A DNA stretch of 64,000 bases from Eulemur rufifrons (lineage: Eukaryota > Chordata > Mammalia > Primates > Lemuridae): NCBI RefSeq assembly GCF_041146395.1, contig NC_090986.1, positions 40,460,001 to 40,524,000 on the forward strand, read 5' to 3'. A model generated the notes under the pieces. The model saw only the letters and a list, made by a program, of their open reading frames with translations. It did not search any database and was not told the DNA's origin. Positions 37,679-50,629 of the stretch are shown here, piece by piece. The first letter of the stretch is position 1. Every line of letters starts with the position of its first letter. The translations under genes were made by a program, and so were the position numbers.

Positions 37679-37706
<28 letters not shown>
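37679..37706. repeat. (GT)14 microsatellite
   Basis: Perfect run of 14 GT units, likely length-polymorphic. Confidence 0.95.
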
Positions 37707-37710
<4 letters not shown>

Positions 37711-37964
37711 TAATGTAAGAATTATTGAATGTCTGCTATGTGCCAGGATGGGGTCAGGTCCTATGGAGGGAATTAAACATAACCAAGCAGAAGGCTATAT
37801 AAGATCACAGAAATGAAGATGCTATAGGTATGAATTCTTCTCTATGCACTGTTAAGAAAGAAAACCACTGCTGTTTTTAACTGGAATAAACCTTTTGTTT
37901 TAGATATGCCAACAATTTCAGAGATGTTTAAATGGGAAAAAATATGCCTCCTAGAATTAACGCA

Positions 37965-38172
37965 ATTAGGTACTTTGGAGTGCAGATTCTGGCATCAGAT
38001 TTTTGGGGTGGTCTATTTAATCTTCCTAAACCTCAGTATCCCCATCTGTAAAATGAGGAGAATAATAATAATTTTAACTCTTAGAGTTGTTAAAGGGTTA
38101 AATGAGATTCTTCACATGAAGCTCATAGCCCAGTGTCAGACATACAGTGAACGCTCATTATATGCTGGCTTT
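37965..38172 (+). mobile_element. MIR SINE
   Basis: MIR order: 'GATTCTGGCATCAGATTTTT', 'CCTCAGTATCCCCATCTGTA', 'AAATGAGGAGAATAATAATA', 'GTTGTTAAAGGGTTAAATGA' and 'CATACAGTGAACGCTCATTA'. Confidence 0.85.
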
Positions 38173-40500
38173 TAGTCCTTTTACATAAAGGTTCCTGCCC
38201 TCAAAATGGCTTACCCTCTAATGGGAGACACCACTAACGTAAGACAGGCAACAACATGGGGAGAGGACTGGGGAAATTCCCCAGCCTGCGTGTTCTAAGT
38301 GGGAAACTGGTGTTTGAATGTGAGCTGCTTCTTCAACTATATAGGCAGGTATGATTTATTTAAAATCGATCAGCTGGAAGAGTCTCTGTTAACATAGTTG
38401 TAAGATACCTAACAAATGTGATAAATAGTACAAAAATTTAAATAGTTGGAAGAAAATCTTGCTAAGTAGCAGGGGAGGAACATTAACCATTCAGACAATT
38501 CCAATGTATTATGTCTACCTCAGTTCCCTCTATCTGTCTAGGGTGGACCCATCCAGGAACACTTTCTCCTTTGTGGAACTTTGGAGTCAATGGAAGGTCC
38601 TGAGATTGACTGAAGGGAGAGGTTCCTTTGGATAGTAGACTTACAGAATGTGTTCTTCTGCCAATTTCTCACATTTTCACTAATGACTGGATAGAGAAGT
38701 ATCCAAGTGGGATTGTTCCTTGGAGGCAAAAGTCTTATTCAGAGACTGAAGCTCACATTTGTCTTCTAGGAAATGTTGTCTATTGAAAAAGAAAGGAATC
38801 ATCCCCCCAGAAAAAAATGAATTATAACAGCTTGATGATTCTTTGAGAAGCCAGCCTTTCCCAGTGCATTTTCTTCCTTTGCTATGTTTGATTTACAGCA
38901 GATGGTATCTATCTCAAGTGTGTTTATTCCTTTTGGTTAAGTGGTGACTATGACATTTACAGCCTAGAAGAGTAAAACATTATCTGTTATGTCTTGAAGA
39001 AACTAACCACCTGAAGCATACTGAGTTCTCTTAAGATATTTTTTTGGCTTCTTAAATTACCTCGTATGTCATATTATGCATTTTAAGTTTGAAACAAAAA
39101 AGTTGAAAACTCCAGATTTTTAGCTATCTTAAAATAGTATTTTATTGTATTCAGAAAAAATTTTTTAATGAAGTAGTCTTGCTTAATAATTTCTTTATTT
39201 CTAATTTTTACATTACTTGAGGGGCAGCTTTGGGATACTGGCATTTATTAATTATATTTATGCAAAATATTTTCATTTGTGTCTACAGGACCTGAATATT
39301 CCCTAGACTCCACCAGCCTGTGGAAGTCACCTGGGTAAGGTGACTTTCACAGTTGTAGTTCTTGGTCCGATGGATCAACAGCAGCTTCTTGTGAGGGGCA
39401 GGCCGTGATTCGTCATGATGGCTATGTTACTCAGGGAATCATCCAGAAGACAGAAGACGTGAGGGGCCTGTGTATACAGTAGTAGTCATTGCCCCGGGGG
39501 CCACTGTTCCTGTGCTCTGATCCTGGTGCCCTCATGATACCAGCTGTCTTGGTCTCTCTGGTCTTGCAGAGTGGCTACTGCTGCTCTGCTTGGCATGCCA
39601 ACTTGCCCTTGATCTCTAATGACCTGGGCTGTTTATGCCCCGAGTTCCATGGCCTGGAATTGTGCCTCCTGACCTATGGTGCTCACTTCACTCTTCAGTC
39701 AGTAGGAAGATGCCCTCCCCTTCCAGGACCCAGTTCTCTCTTTCCTGGGCATGTGCCTGGGTGGGAGGTGTCTAGTTAGACAGACTCCAAGGGATATAGC
39801 TGTTTCAGTGATACTACCAAGCTCTTCAGTGACAAAGTGTTTAGGGTCTCAGAGATACAGCTTTGCACATTTAAAAACATTTTTCTACATGTTTCTCTCT
39901 TTTTTGGGGGTGCATAGACAGTCTTGGCCCTAACATATTTGGAGCCTAGGGGAAGAATGTCCACATACAAAAGATCTAAATACTTCATAGTATAAATCAG
40001 GTGAATATATTGTTATGTAAGATGTCTTATCCTCTGACTTTGGCAAATACCCTTTCATTACAACATTTCTATGTTTAAAATTTCAGCCTTTTTACTTCTC
40101 TAAACTGCATTTTATATTTTATATCATGATTGTGGTTTGTTCTCAACCTTAACTATCTAAGGAATGAAAAAACACAATGCAATTTTATGTGGAATATACA
40201 AAATTTGAATACATCTTTGAAAAGTATAAATTAAAATAAATGTAAAGATTGAGAAATAAAATCCTTTCATGTTTTCAAATGATAATTCTCTACTGAAATA
40301 TTAAAAAATCTATTGAAATAAAAGGAGAAAATTCAAATTATAATAAATGAATATCAAAAATTTCAATCAATTATTTAGTAGAGCTGGAATTTTAATTTTC
40401 TGAATGTAAATTAAGTCATTTAAATATATCTATAAAAATAAAACTATTACTAAGTCTAATCTCCAATGTCCCTCTGGTTACTAATGTAAATCAATAACTC
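38173..40500. other. Unassigned sequence
   Basis: No gene seen. 39280-39790 is locally GC-richer and holds a 96-codon frame (39489-39779) that resembles no family I know. 40000-40480 is very AT-rich. Confidence 0.4.
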
Positions 40501-40502
40501 AT

Positions 40503-42290
40503 GACAAGATGGCTGACCAGAGACACCAGCTGCCAGATAGTCTCAGAAAGAAGGCAAAGTTGTAGGTAAAAAGAGAAAAAACAAACAAATAATCATAGAT
40601 CAGATATAATTCCGAGGAAAAAATACCAGAACCTACCAGAGAGATTCCATGGGAAGAAGTTGTGGAGCAGAACAAGAAGGAGCAAGATATCAGCAGAGAT
40701 CAACCCCCAAGAAGCTTGCAGTCCAGTGAAAAGTGTAGGTGGAACAATTGGTTTCTCCCTCCCTCACATCTCTGGCAGTCAGCAGGTTCCTGAGCTGTTG
40801 GAGAGCCTTTCTACCTTCACAAGCCCAAAAGCTGCTGCTGCCAGTGAGTTGGGAGCTTCTTGAGGACAAAGCACCAGGCTGACAGCCCCACTGGCGTGCT
40901 TCCTATTACCACAGACCCTACATGAGGTGGCAGGCACCATATTGCTTCTCCACCCACCATGCGCCTTTGCCCTCCCCATGGGGTTTCAGCCCCTCAGTTT
41001 TCATCTTGCTTGTACCCACACAAATGTTTACCAACTCTGGCCCAGACTGTGGGAGCCACAGGGGGGGACCACTGGGTCCCAGGGGATCTGCCTGACCCCA
41101 GAGCCTGGACATTCTGGTTGTGCTGCCTTCTGGACAGAGGGACAGAGATGACCAGAGTGCTAGCTTTCCTTCATTCAAACTATTTTCCTCTCAATTCCCT
41201 CCCCTACCCATGACTGCCAAGAAAGACACTTGAGCCAAGGCTCTCAGGAGCTCCTGCTTCCTCTCAGTTGGGGCTTCCACAGAGAGTAGGGCTCAAACCT
41301 TTCCTCTTAAAGACCTGCAGAGGAGCAAGGGTGCTCCGACTGTGAGCTCCCTGCTCACCAGCCCTCCCTGGTGTTGCTTGCCTGGCTGCTGCATCAGAAC
41401 AGGACACACCCCAAAGTGGGGGGAAATCAAATCTGCTTGAGCACCCCATAGGCAACTCAGGACCAGCATGTTTCTCCATGGCATGGTCAGGGATTGATCT
41501 TTGGGGACCTGGGGATAGACCCATAGGCCAGATCCTGTACCCCCAGGACTCCACCGTGTTGCTCGGGGGAATGGAGGGGAGATTTGTGAACTAATCTCAG
41601 GAGGCAAGGGAACCTGCATGGGCAGAACTGAAAAGAGAACTCATTGTGGGTCCCAGTCACAGCACACTCATGGAGCACCCTCCCCTCACAGGAAGGCCGT
41701 GCTCTCAGCCCAGGGTGGGATCTTGGACAGGGAAGCTCCCAGACCACAGTGCCATCATGAGGGAGCTCAGCTAGTTTGAGCTCCTTCCTGCCAGCAGATA
41801 CTGGAGGGAAATCATAGCGCAGGGGAGTTGGGAGAAGAGCGAAACCCACTCTCAACAGCCAGATTGTGGATCTCAGATGGCCTTTTGCCCCCAGCCAGAC
41901 TTTCTGGCTGTGTGGGGCCACTTCATCCCCTCTCTGACAGCTTTCCCCAGATGCTTGGAAGTGGACTTTTGACCCCCACTGAAACAGCTATCTTACCAGC
42001 TATTGTGGAGTCTGAGGGAGGCCCCCAGCCCAGCCCAGGCTCACTCTCTGCCCCCCATCTCTGCTGTCTGGAGAATAAGGATTCACCTGGAAGTTCCAGC
42101 GCCCCACCCACCACCTGGGGCATTTGAGTGCTTCTCCCGAGGGGCAAGATCTGGTCACAGGTCCCCAAAACAACACTGCAGCTTGTTCCTTCTGGCAAGT
42201 GCCACCTACTGAAAGGGAGGTCAATCTGCACAGCCCTTAACAATATTTACTGACAACACAATCTCTGATCCAGCCTACAAAAGCACTCTG
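40503..42290 (+). mobile_element. GC-richer block resembling an L1 5'UTR, without the rest of the element
   Basis: It starts with 'GACAAGATGGCTGACCAGAG', the 'AAGATGGC' motif used at many L1 starts (a YY1-type site in human L1). It runs as about 1.7 kb of GC-richer sequence and ends near 'AATATTTACTGACAACACAA' / 'TCTCTGATCCAGCC'. Overlapping frames on both strands (up to 144 codons) have no family match and reflect low stop density in GC-rich DNA. ORF1, ORF2 and a 3' end are not found downstream, where a different sequence follows. The L1 assignment is probable, not certain. Confidence 0.55.
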
Positions 42291-42880
42291 TTACGTTTAA
42301 AGTGTTGTCATTCTAAATGATTCCTTCTTAATACTGATGGTTTAGAAAAATGACAAAATATTCTGGATATTTAATGTGTTTTAAAGATAAGCATGATATT
42401 GTTGAGAGTGATTTATTGCTCTACTCCTTGGTTCTTCTGTTGATTTTACTTCCTCAGAGGAGATTGTCACCACCCAGGTGACAAACCCAGGTGTAAAAAT
42501 AGAGACCACTTCCCCTTCCTGGGCAATATCCCTGGAACTTCTAGTCTTGGTTTCTCTGAGAAGATCACTTTCCCCGGCTGGTCTATAGCCATGCAGAGAA
42601 GTGCCCACACAGATAATTTATAATTAAAACACAGAATGTAGGGGCTCAGGTTATTAATAGTTGAGGCCAAGCATTTAGCTTTCTAAGTATCTCTCATCAG
42701 TTCTAAACCCTTTAATCCTGGGGTTTCCTCAGTCACTCCATTGCTTCAGAGTGCTAGATCTGTCATCTGGACACCAGTGCCTTCTTTTCAGCTCTTCCTC
42801 ATGTCTTACTTTCCTACCTCCCTTCTCTTTCACAGTCTTCATCCCTGTATTGACCTACTCATGATAGTTAAGGTTAGACC
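42291..42880. other. Unassigned sequence
   Basis: No gene. There is weak L2-like pyrimidine-rich wording at 42730-42860. Confidence 0.4.
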
Positions 42881-42884
42881 TTCA

Positions 42885-43065
42885 ATCCTAGATTTATCAC
42901 TGCTAGAACGTGACTTTGGGAAAAGGACACAACCTCTCTAAGCTTTGGTTTCTGCATTTATAATGTGAGGATTGTAATGCCTGTCTTGCGGAATGGTGGG
43001 AAGGATTCAATGAGATAATGCCGGTAATCACTTGGCAGAGATCTGGCATATGCAAGATGATGAAG
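42885..43065 (+). mobile_element. MIR SINE
   Basis: MIR blocks: 'GTGACTTTGGGAAAAGGACA', 'CAACCTCTCTAAGCTTTGGT', 'TTCTGCATTTATAATGTGAG' and 'TTCAATGAGATAATGCCGGT'. Confidence 0.75.
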
Positions 43066-43684
43066 AAATGGTACCTCTCTTATTTATAAGTTCCTCCCTT
43101 TTGCCTTCAGTTTGTTTGACAGCTGTTTCTGAATATTGGCTCAATTGAAGGGTGAGACTTCCAGGGGAATTCCAATGTATACAACAGAACCTGCAGCTTT
43201 ACAATAACCTGCAGGGTTCCAGTCGAACACACAAAAATAGGTGTGTCCTCTCAGAGACATAGTGCCTTAAGGAAAAGGGGGTTCTTTCATGATGTTACCC
43301 AACTTCAATGAAGTACATATTGTCCACTCCACATGTGGATCTTTGGTGCTATTTCCATTGTCCAGTTAAGTTCAAATCAAGTAATTATTAGAACATTATC
43401 TATGTATAAAATGCTAATAAATCCCTATAAAACTCCCAAAACAGAAAAACTCAAGCCCAATCCATTTTTGGCCCATAATCTGGCCTTCTCGCTCTCCTCC
43501 CAACCAGCCATGCCACCATTGTTAGGCTGAGCAGCAGGGGCTGCTGTGCTGCTCCCTCATGGTTTCTGCAGTGAGAAGTCATGCCGTGGTCATTAGGTAA
43601 TGTTAGGAAACGCTGCTTCGGGTCCTGCATGTAGTTTACTATAAAAAAAATTGTGCCTTCAAATAAAATAAGTAGAGCACAGAG
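43066..43684. other. Unassigned sequence
   Basis: No exon or named repeat. Confidence 0.4.
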
Positions 43685-43992
43685 GATTTTTTAGGGCAGT
43701 GAAAATGCTCTTAATGATACTATAACAATGGATACATGTCATTATGTATTTGCCCAAACCCACAGAATATTCACCACCAAGAGCATGCCCTAATGTAAAC
43801 TAGGGGCTTTGGGTGGTCACGATGTGTCAATGTGAGTCCACCCACGATAACGAATGTACCACTCTGGTGGGGAAACTGATGTTGGCGGAGGCTTTGCGTG
43901 TGTGGGAGGCACAGAGGTATGTGGGAAATCTCTGTACCTTCCTCCCAGTTTTGCTGTGAACCTCAAATTGTTCTAAAAAAAAAAGTGGTAAG
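43685..43992 (+). mobile_element. L1 3' end, sense (old)
   Basis: It shows 'CACCAAGAGCATGCCCTAAT', 'GTGGTCACGATGTGTCAATG', 'GTACCACTCTGGTGGGGAAA' and 'TGGGAAATCTCTGTACCTTC', and ends 'TTTGCTGTGAACCTCAAATT' before a short A-run. This is the terminal part of an old mammalian L1 (L1MB/L1MC type). Confidence 0.8.
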
Positions 43993-44149
43993 AAAAAAAG
44001 AAAATAGAGCCTGAGATAAATGAGAAAAAATTCAATGTCTATTCAAAGTATTTGATGTCCTAAAGGGAAGAAAAATGACCTTATCATAGAATTGAAATAA
44101 TTGGAACTCTTTTAACATGTTAATTGGCTTTCTCTGCTTGCTTTCTCTT

Positions 44150-44345
44150 AGGTCTACTCTGTGTTCCTGAAAATTCTCAAAGCATTCCCTCCCTCACGCC
44201 TTTAATCTTGTGTTCCCAGGCTGGAGTCCTCTCTTTGCCCCTCTCCAGGAATCCTGATTGTTCAAGGTCTTGCTCACATTTCGGGTCCTCCTGAGGCCTC
44301 CCTGCCACCTGCTGGCCTCTTCAGTGATCTCTAAATGGTTTCAGT
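44150..44345 (+). mobile_element. L2 LINE fragment
   Basis: 'GCATTCCCTCCCTCACGCCT' and 'CTCCTGAGGCCTCCCTGCCA' follow the order of the L2 ORF2-end/3'UTR region. Confidence 0.55.
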
Positions 44346-45097
44346 TAAATTTTAAACTGTGTAGGATCAAGGATCAAGTCTTGTCCTTTAACAATGCCAT
44401 ATCCCTTGCAGAGCCTGGTTATAGTTCTGGGCAATAGAAGGTATATTAATGAATTGAATACATTTTTTGACTATTTAAAACCTTCTTTTTACTTGATCAG
44501 AAAACATGAAAAATTTGCCACGTCTCTTATTGCTTCAGAGCATGTCCAGTCCCTGTATTTCTTTTGTTTTAAAATGTCTCTGCTCGTTTTATTCTTGTAT
44601 TAATGCAGACCAACCTCAGACAATGAACATCAGGTGTACTTTTATATACAATAGGGAAGATAGAGAGGTGCAATTGAAATCCATCTGGAAGAGTAAAGGT
44701 TGCCAAAACACCAAAAATAAATTCATAAACATAATAGAGGTTTTGTTGATAGCCTGAACAACCACCTCATATTAAATGGAAACAGCCTCAAATTCTCATG
44801 ACTCTAAGCTAGGGGAACTCTGGCAAGTAAGCGCTTTTGAATTGCCTGGGTTTTTTTTGACTGAACAAAGAAAACAACATATAAATGGAATGTAATTTAG
44901 TGGCCAAAGGAAAAAGGAAAACCCCAAACCCAGAATGCCCTGAGTGTGAAATGACCTTTTAGTTAGTTTCTCCTTTTATTTTTTTTTTCTTTCTGCTGCT
45001 GTTTGTGATTCAGGAAAGACAGCTCTTCATGTTTTCTCTGCTAAACCTGCAATAGCTTTTCTTTCCATTTTTAAAAGTCTCTGAACAGATGCTATCT
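44346..45097. other. Unassigned sequence
   Basis: No exon or named repeat. AT-rich. Confidence 0.4.
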
Positions 45098-45166
45098 CCT
45101 GGAAAACAAAACAAAACAGAACAGAAAAAAACAAAACAAAACAAAAAACAAAACAGAACAATACAA
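45098..45166. repeat. (AAAAC)n simple repeat
   Basis: Run of AAAAC units with a few AGAAC variants. Confidence 0.9.
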
Positions 45167-45317
45167 ACCCACAGATAACTCTCCTTCCTCATACCAAAGT
45201 AGGCATAGGCATACCCTGAAATCAGGGAAGAGTAATTCCTCTTTCTTTGTATTTTTCTGTGTTCAATGGTAGGTTTGGGTGTAGGTAGGTTATATTTCTT
45301 ACAGTTTTACCATTTTA

Positions 45318-45353
45318 GAGTATATATATATATTATATATTATATATATGTAC
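45318..45353. repeat. (TA)n repeat
   Basis: Alternating TA runs with ATTATA interruptions. Confidence 0.9.
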
Positions 45354-47880
45354 ATAATGTTTTGCAAATCCACAACAAATAATATGAGTGGGGATGTTTC
45401 TGCTAATTATTATGTAAATCATCACTGTGGCTATACAACAGAGGTTGTTGATAGATGGATTATTGAAAATGAAGAAATCTATCACCCTTTTCTATTCTCT
45501 TGCAGAAATGGTAGTTGCATGAGGCACTTGGGCTTGGTTTGTTCTGTTACTGATTTAATGCTTCCTCTTTTCCTTCCTTCTCTTTCTCCTTCCTTTTTGT
45601 CAGCCTGCTATGTAGCAATTCTAAAGTATAATGACTTCACAGAGTCTAGTTCTTGCCCACTTAATATGGAAAAAAGTACCAGATAGCTTGATTTTCCTAC
45701 TTTCTTAATATCTACTTATACAGCTGCATTTTAGCTATTGGAATCAAAATTTTGAAAATGTTTGGTTCCCATGTTTAACCACACTCAATGTAATTAACCA
45801 CACTTAATGTCTGTCTTACTGTGTCACATAAATTTTCCATGTATTTTAATATGCATTTTCCTCCAGTCTTTGTTGAATTAATTTTCATTGCTCTGTAGTT
45901 TTTGCTGATTCTTTTCGAGAATAATATCATATTAAATTTAAAAAACCTGGAGAATAGTTTGACATTTATAAGGTATGTTTTGATTTTGTGAGAAATGGGT
46001 GTGCTTTTTTTTCTCCTCATTTCCCTGCTCAACTATTTGAGAAAAATTAGGAAGGAGGAAGCTAAATAGTGACTAAAAGTGTTTTAGTATGGAATGAGGA
46101 ATATTCAATAATTACGCCTAATGCCTCTGGCATTTGTCTACCATAATGGAGAAAGATTAGTGACAAATAATAATATATCCGTAACATTGTATCAATAATA
46201 TTAGCTGGTGTTGTGAACACCCTTGGTTTTGAAACTGGCTTTGGAACTCAAGTGTAATTAAGAGTAAAGCAATTTAAAAGAGGGAAGGACCTACAGGATG
46301 TGTCAAACTGGGAGGGAGGGAAGGAGCCAGGGCAGTTTCACTTGCAGAAGAGGAGACAAACATGAGATGTGAAAGGTGGAGCAAACCCTGTCCACATTGT
46401 CCCTCAAGGCCTGTTGGGTTTGCTGCCTTCTAGAAATAATCTGGCAGACGTTGGATGACTAAACTTCAGGAACGTTGCAAACAGAATTCTTTCGTTGGGT
46501 GAGAGTGTGGGGCAGATGATATCTGTGGTCTGTCCATGAGAAACAGGGAGGATTCTGAGTTGCCTAGTTAAGAAAGGTGCAGGATTATCGGATTATCACT
46601 GGGGCAGATGATGGATATCTGGTGTTGAGCTCTTCCGGTGGCTTGGAGCTCTGACTCTATTTCATGTGACAGCACCTCCTGCTTCCTGTTTGCTGTGAGC
46701 TGTGAGGTTTCCGTCCCCAGGTCCCCAGAGGTTGTTAGGGAAGTCTGCAAGCCTGCACCTGCAGAGTGGGCTGCAGGGAGCCGGGGACGGGAGCACCCAG
46801 GCTGGGCTCAGCAACATGGGGCTGAATATTTCATTTGGTCAACTGGTGAGGGAATTTGTTTATCGTTCAGGCCTACATTATGCTTCTACTAGGATCTCAA
46901 GAATATTCCTCTTGTTAATTTTAGAGAAATTAGGAGAGTGAGAGGTAAAACTATTTGTGGAGGTTGTTAAAGAACACACTTATAAAAGCCACAGAGCCTC
47001 TTAGTGAGGCCCTGAGCACAGTGTGAACTGAATACAAAATAGCAGTTGGGTCCTTGTGTCTCATCCAGGGACATGTCTGCTGTGGAAGTTTTCACTGCCT
47101 GTTCAGTAAAGCACTATAGAGACAGCCTATTCCTGTAATGGCTTTGGTGTAGCAAGCTAAGAAAAGAAAAGGCAAGGTGGGTTTGGGAGAATGAGAGAAA
47201 TAGTGTGAGAAATACGTGAATGTTATGAAGAGGGAAGAAATCGTTGTAGGTTGGGAATTTGAAACATAGAAATGGGAAAGGAAAAATAGATATTCTTTGG
47301 ATGCCAACAAAGCAAAGAACTAGAACTAGAAAATGAGATTGACGCTTATAGAAACAGAAGTCCATAGTGACTAAATAAGAGGAGAAGCAATGGAAATAAT
47401 TCATCTCCTCTAAAATAGAAGTCAGCACCTCTTCTTGCAGTGCCTTCCTGTGGAATGGGACTCTCCTTTGGGGAAAGATGTATTATGTGGCCTACGCTCC
47501 AAGCTCTAGAAGTAGGCACTTCTGATATTCCTTGTTTCAAACAAGGAACCAGATGGACAAATCACAGTGATGTGTGTTCAAAGTAGACTTGATTAAAAAA
47601 ATCAGTTAAAGATAGCTTTGTACCTAAAATTTCATGTTGGTAGAAAGCTTAATCTGTGAAAAAAGACAGGATTCTTTTGGTTTTCATTTCAACAAAATTT
47701 GATTTGAAACACAAGAACCTAGAGATGGTTCTTAAAAACTGCTAGTGATGATAATAAATTGCCTGTGAATGATTGAGCGTATGCTCTATGCTTCAGGTTG
47801 AGCATAGAGACCAGCGTAGGTCCCAGTTTCTTGGGGAGAGGGAAAGATATTCAGATTTATGGAAAGGTAAAGTGAAGTCA
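45354..47880. other. Unassigned sequence
   Basis: No exon or named repeat seen. 46610-46830 is GC-richer, with a 'GGAGCCGGGGACGGGAGCAC' segment, and might be single-copy. Frames there do not resemble known proteins. Confidence 0.4.
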
Positions 47881-47884
47881 CACT

Positions 47885-48080
47885 TGTTTGAAGGCTGACA
47901 TGGTGCCAGGCACGGGGCTAAGCACTTTGTATCTACCATCTAATTTATTCATAACAACCTCCAAATTAAGTATTATTATTACTGTTATGCAAAGTAGAAA
48001 ATTGTGGTCCTATCACTTAGGAAAAAATAAATATGAACTATCAGTTTTTGAACTACATTCTACATTCATTGGGTATCTAG
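47885..48080 (-). mobile_element. MIR SINE, antisense
   Basis: Reverse MIR wording: 'GGTGCCAGGCACGGGGCTAA', 'GCACTTTGTATCTACCATCT' and 'ATAACAACCTCCAAATTAAG'. It decays to the right. Confidence 0.7.
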
Positions 48081-49685
48081 GGCTTGGATTCAAACATAAG
48101 GTTTCTATAGCCTGCTTTTCAAGTCCATGAGATTTCTTTTGAGAAACTGCCATTACTCTCTTCTATGAGAGTGTATTGAAGCGCTACACCTCCTACCATT
48201 GCCACTACCTGGACACTACTCCTCTCACTGAGATGGTAAGAGACCTTCAAGCCTTAATGCTTTCCCACCCCAAACTTCACCTGCAGCTCCTGGTGGCAAT
48301 ACCTGTTGAAACTTGGGTAAGCCTTGTAGCCAGACAGTGAGACAACTCGCTTGACCTTCTATTGACACAGGTTGAGCAGTCCTCGCAGTTGTAATGGAGA
48401 GCCCTTGGGTATTAGCATGGAACTGATGTCTCCCTCCTGGAAAGCCCTAACTATCTTAGGGTGGCTTCCCCCAAAAGATGAACCTGAGTCAAGGGTTTGA
48501 GTACAAGCAGTTCTTTGGGATCCGATCCCAGGAAGCACTGTGAAGAGAGACAAGATGGGAAAAAACCCCAATACAAATTGTGGTAATGAGTGAGCTATGC
48601 TGGAGGAATGGCGCTTAGTCCTGCTAGGGACCTTCTGAAAGACTGTGGAACATATTTCGGAATCCTCCTACTGCAATCCCTTTATCCACCCACTCCTACC
48701 CCTCAGGAATTGAGGGTTTCTCCTGGGGCATTTTCCCATGCCAAGCGTCTCCCACTGTCAGAGACTGCCTGCACAGGCACAGAGATGCAGAAAGGCATTG
48801 AAACACCAGTAGTCCCTAGTCACCTTCTGGATGGGCAGAGATGATATGGGAAGGCACCAACAGGTTCTGCCCAGCCTCCAATTCAGGGGAGTCTGAAGCC
48901 ACCTACTCACATGCTTCTTCCTACTGTAGGAGAGAGCTCTTCCACCAGGCCCATGCTCCTGCTTTAGCCCACAGAAAAAGGAACACATGTGCACCCACAC
49001 TTCTGCCTTCCAATGCTTGTTTCTTCTTGGGGAAGTCTTGGAAAGGCAACTTCTTGTCTCTTTCTACTCTTTACAGACTGTCCCAAGTGAGGGAAAGTAG
49101 CTAATTGGTCAGTGGAAAGCCTAATATCCTTTGAGTAGACTGGGCCATGGAGTCAGGGTCCCTGCATTTTGTTGCATTGCCCTTTTTCCTGCCTGCCATC
49201 TATGTCGGTGAGAGGGCCAGGGCTTTCCTTGCTTCTCTTTTCCTGTAAGGTAAGCACAGACCTGGTGGTGAGTCTGTAGATGACTTCTAGAAGCAACAAG
49301 AGCCATTTTTCTCTTGCTCTTGCCTTCCCACTGGCATCTGACTGTGTGAGGCTGGCCATGATCCTGCACGCAGCAGCTAGTCAAGGCCCTGATTGTTTGT
49401 CTACTCTCTCTCTAGGGTGGACCAGGAAGTCTTGGTTCAGAATCGGAGAGGAGGCCCCATTGGTCTTCAGATTTCAGTTTAGTTCTCTTACTCTCTTCCT
49501 AGAGATCCCACATTGGTGCCACTTGCCAACCACCAAGAAGGGTGATGCTAATCTCCATTTAGATGTGCATTATTTGTGTGTTTGTGCCATTTTTTTAGAA
49601 CCCAAGAGGGTTCTTACTCTCCAAATGAGAAACAGGATATGGGCCCCAAACCCCACCTTGAGTCCCTAATACCCACTTCTTTTAG
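48081..49685. other. Unassigned sequence
   Basis: Mixed composition. Several overlapping frames on both strands (up to 129 codons at 49280-49669), none with family resemblance. No named repeat. Confidence 0.4.
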
Positions 49686-49689
49686 TTAT

Positions 49690-49925
49690 TAAGAGTTTAA
49701 GTGACCTGAGTTCAAATTTCATTGATGGCACTTGTTAGTTGTGTGAAGTTTATCAAATTAAATAACTTTAGAGCTTTGATGTTCTCTTTTTAAAACAGAT
49801 GAAAAATGATGCCTTTCTGATTGGATTTCAGTGAAGATTAACTAAGATGGTACAAGTAAAATTCAAAGCATACTACAGCACACACAGTACCTCCTCAGTA
49901 AAAGGTTTGCTATTAGCTAGCATCT
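49690..49925 (+). mobile_element. MIR SINE
   Basis: Diverged MIR: 'GACCTGAGTTCAAATTTCAT', 'CACTTGTTAGTTGTGTGAAG', 'AAATAACTTTAGAGCTTTGA' and 'CACACAGTACCTCCTCAGTA'. Confidence 0.7.
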
Positions 49926-50368
49926 CTTCCCCTAGCATCTCTTTGGGGAAGCTCCCTCCCCAAGTTTTAGTCTGAAAGGTTTGAGTGGGGTTGATTCTGC
50001 CCCTTGGCTTCAGAACGCGGTCCAACCTCAATGTTTGGTATCTAACAAGCTCTTTCTTTGAACTGGTTATCTTTTTTTTTTTTTGGTGGGGGGAGGTGGT
50101 TTTTCCCCCAAAATAATTTTGCTTGTCTTTTCTATGAGACCAAGGGAAGCTATTTGTCTCTTATCTGCATTATTTTTCTTTTCCTACATTCATTCTCCAT
50201 GTTTGAATGGGACCAATTATTTACCTATGAATAGAAATGTTTGCGTATGTCAGAACCAGGTTGAAGGTGAAGCAAACAAGCTTCCTAGGGTGTAAAATTT
50301 AAGAAGGCAACTCACTTTTAGGGTTTCCCTGGGCTTCTTGCCTGCCTCACCTTACTCCTGGCCTTGGG

Positions 50369-50627
50369 GTGTGTGTGTGTGTGTGTGTGTGTCTAGGAAT
50401 GCATGGGTGTGTAGGAACATGTATGTGTGCACATCTGTGTGCACATATATAGGATCATGTCTGTAGGAGCATCTGTGTGTGTATGTTCATGGGAGCCTAT
50501 GTGTGTGCATGTGTATGTGTGTATGTGTGTGTGAGCAAGTGTGTGTAGTAGCATGTGTGCATGCCTGTGTGTGTGTGTGTAGAAGCACATGTGTGTATAT
50601 GTGTGCATGTGCGTGTGTTTGTATAGA
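50369..50627. repeat. (TG)n microsatellite followed by degenerate TG-rich tract
   Basis: A perfect (GT)12 run at 50369-50392 is followed by about 235 bases of TGTGTG units interrupted by GCAT, AGGA and CATA words. Alternating purine-pyrimidine sequence favours Z-DNA. Frames rich in Cys/Val or His/Thr here are composition artefacts. Confidence 0.9.
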
Positions 50628-50629
50628 AG

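Noticed and set aside
41487..41921. 144-codon open frame on the minus strand and several overlapping frames on both strands
   Set aside because: They lie in a GC-richer L1 5'UTR-like block where stop codons are rare by composition. No domain or family resemblance, and frames overlap on both strands.
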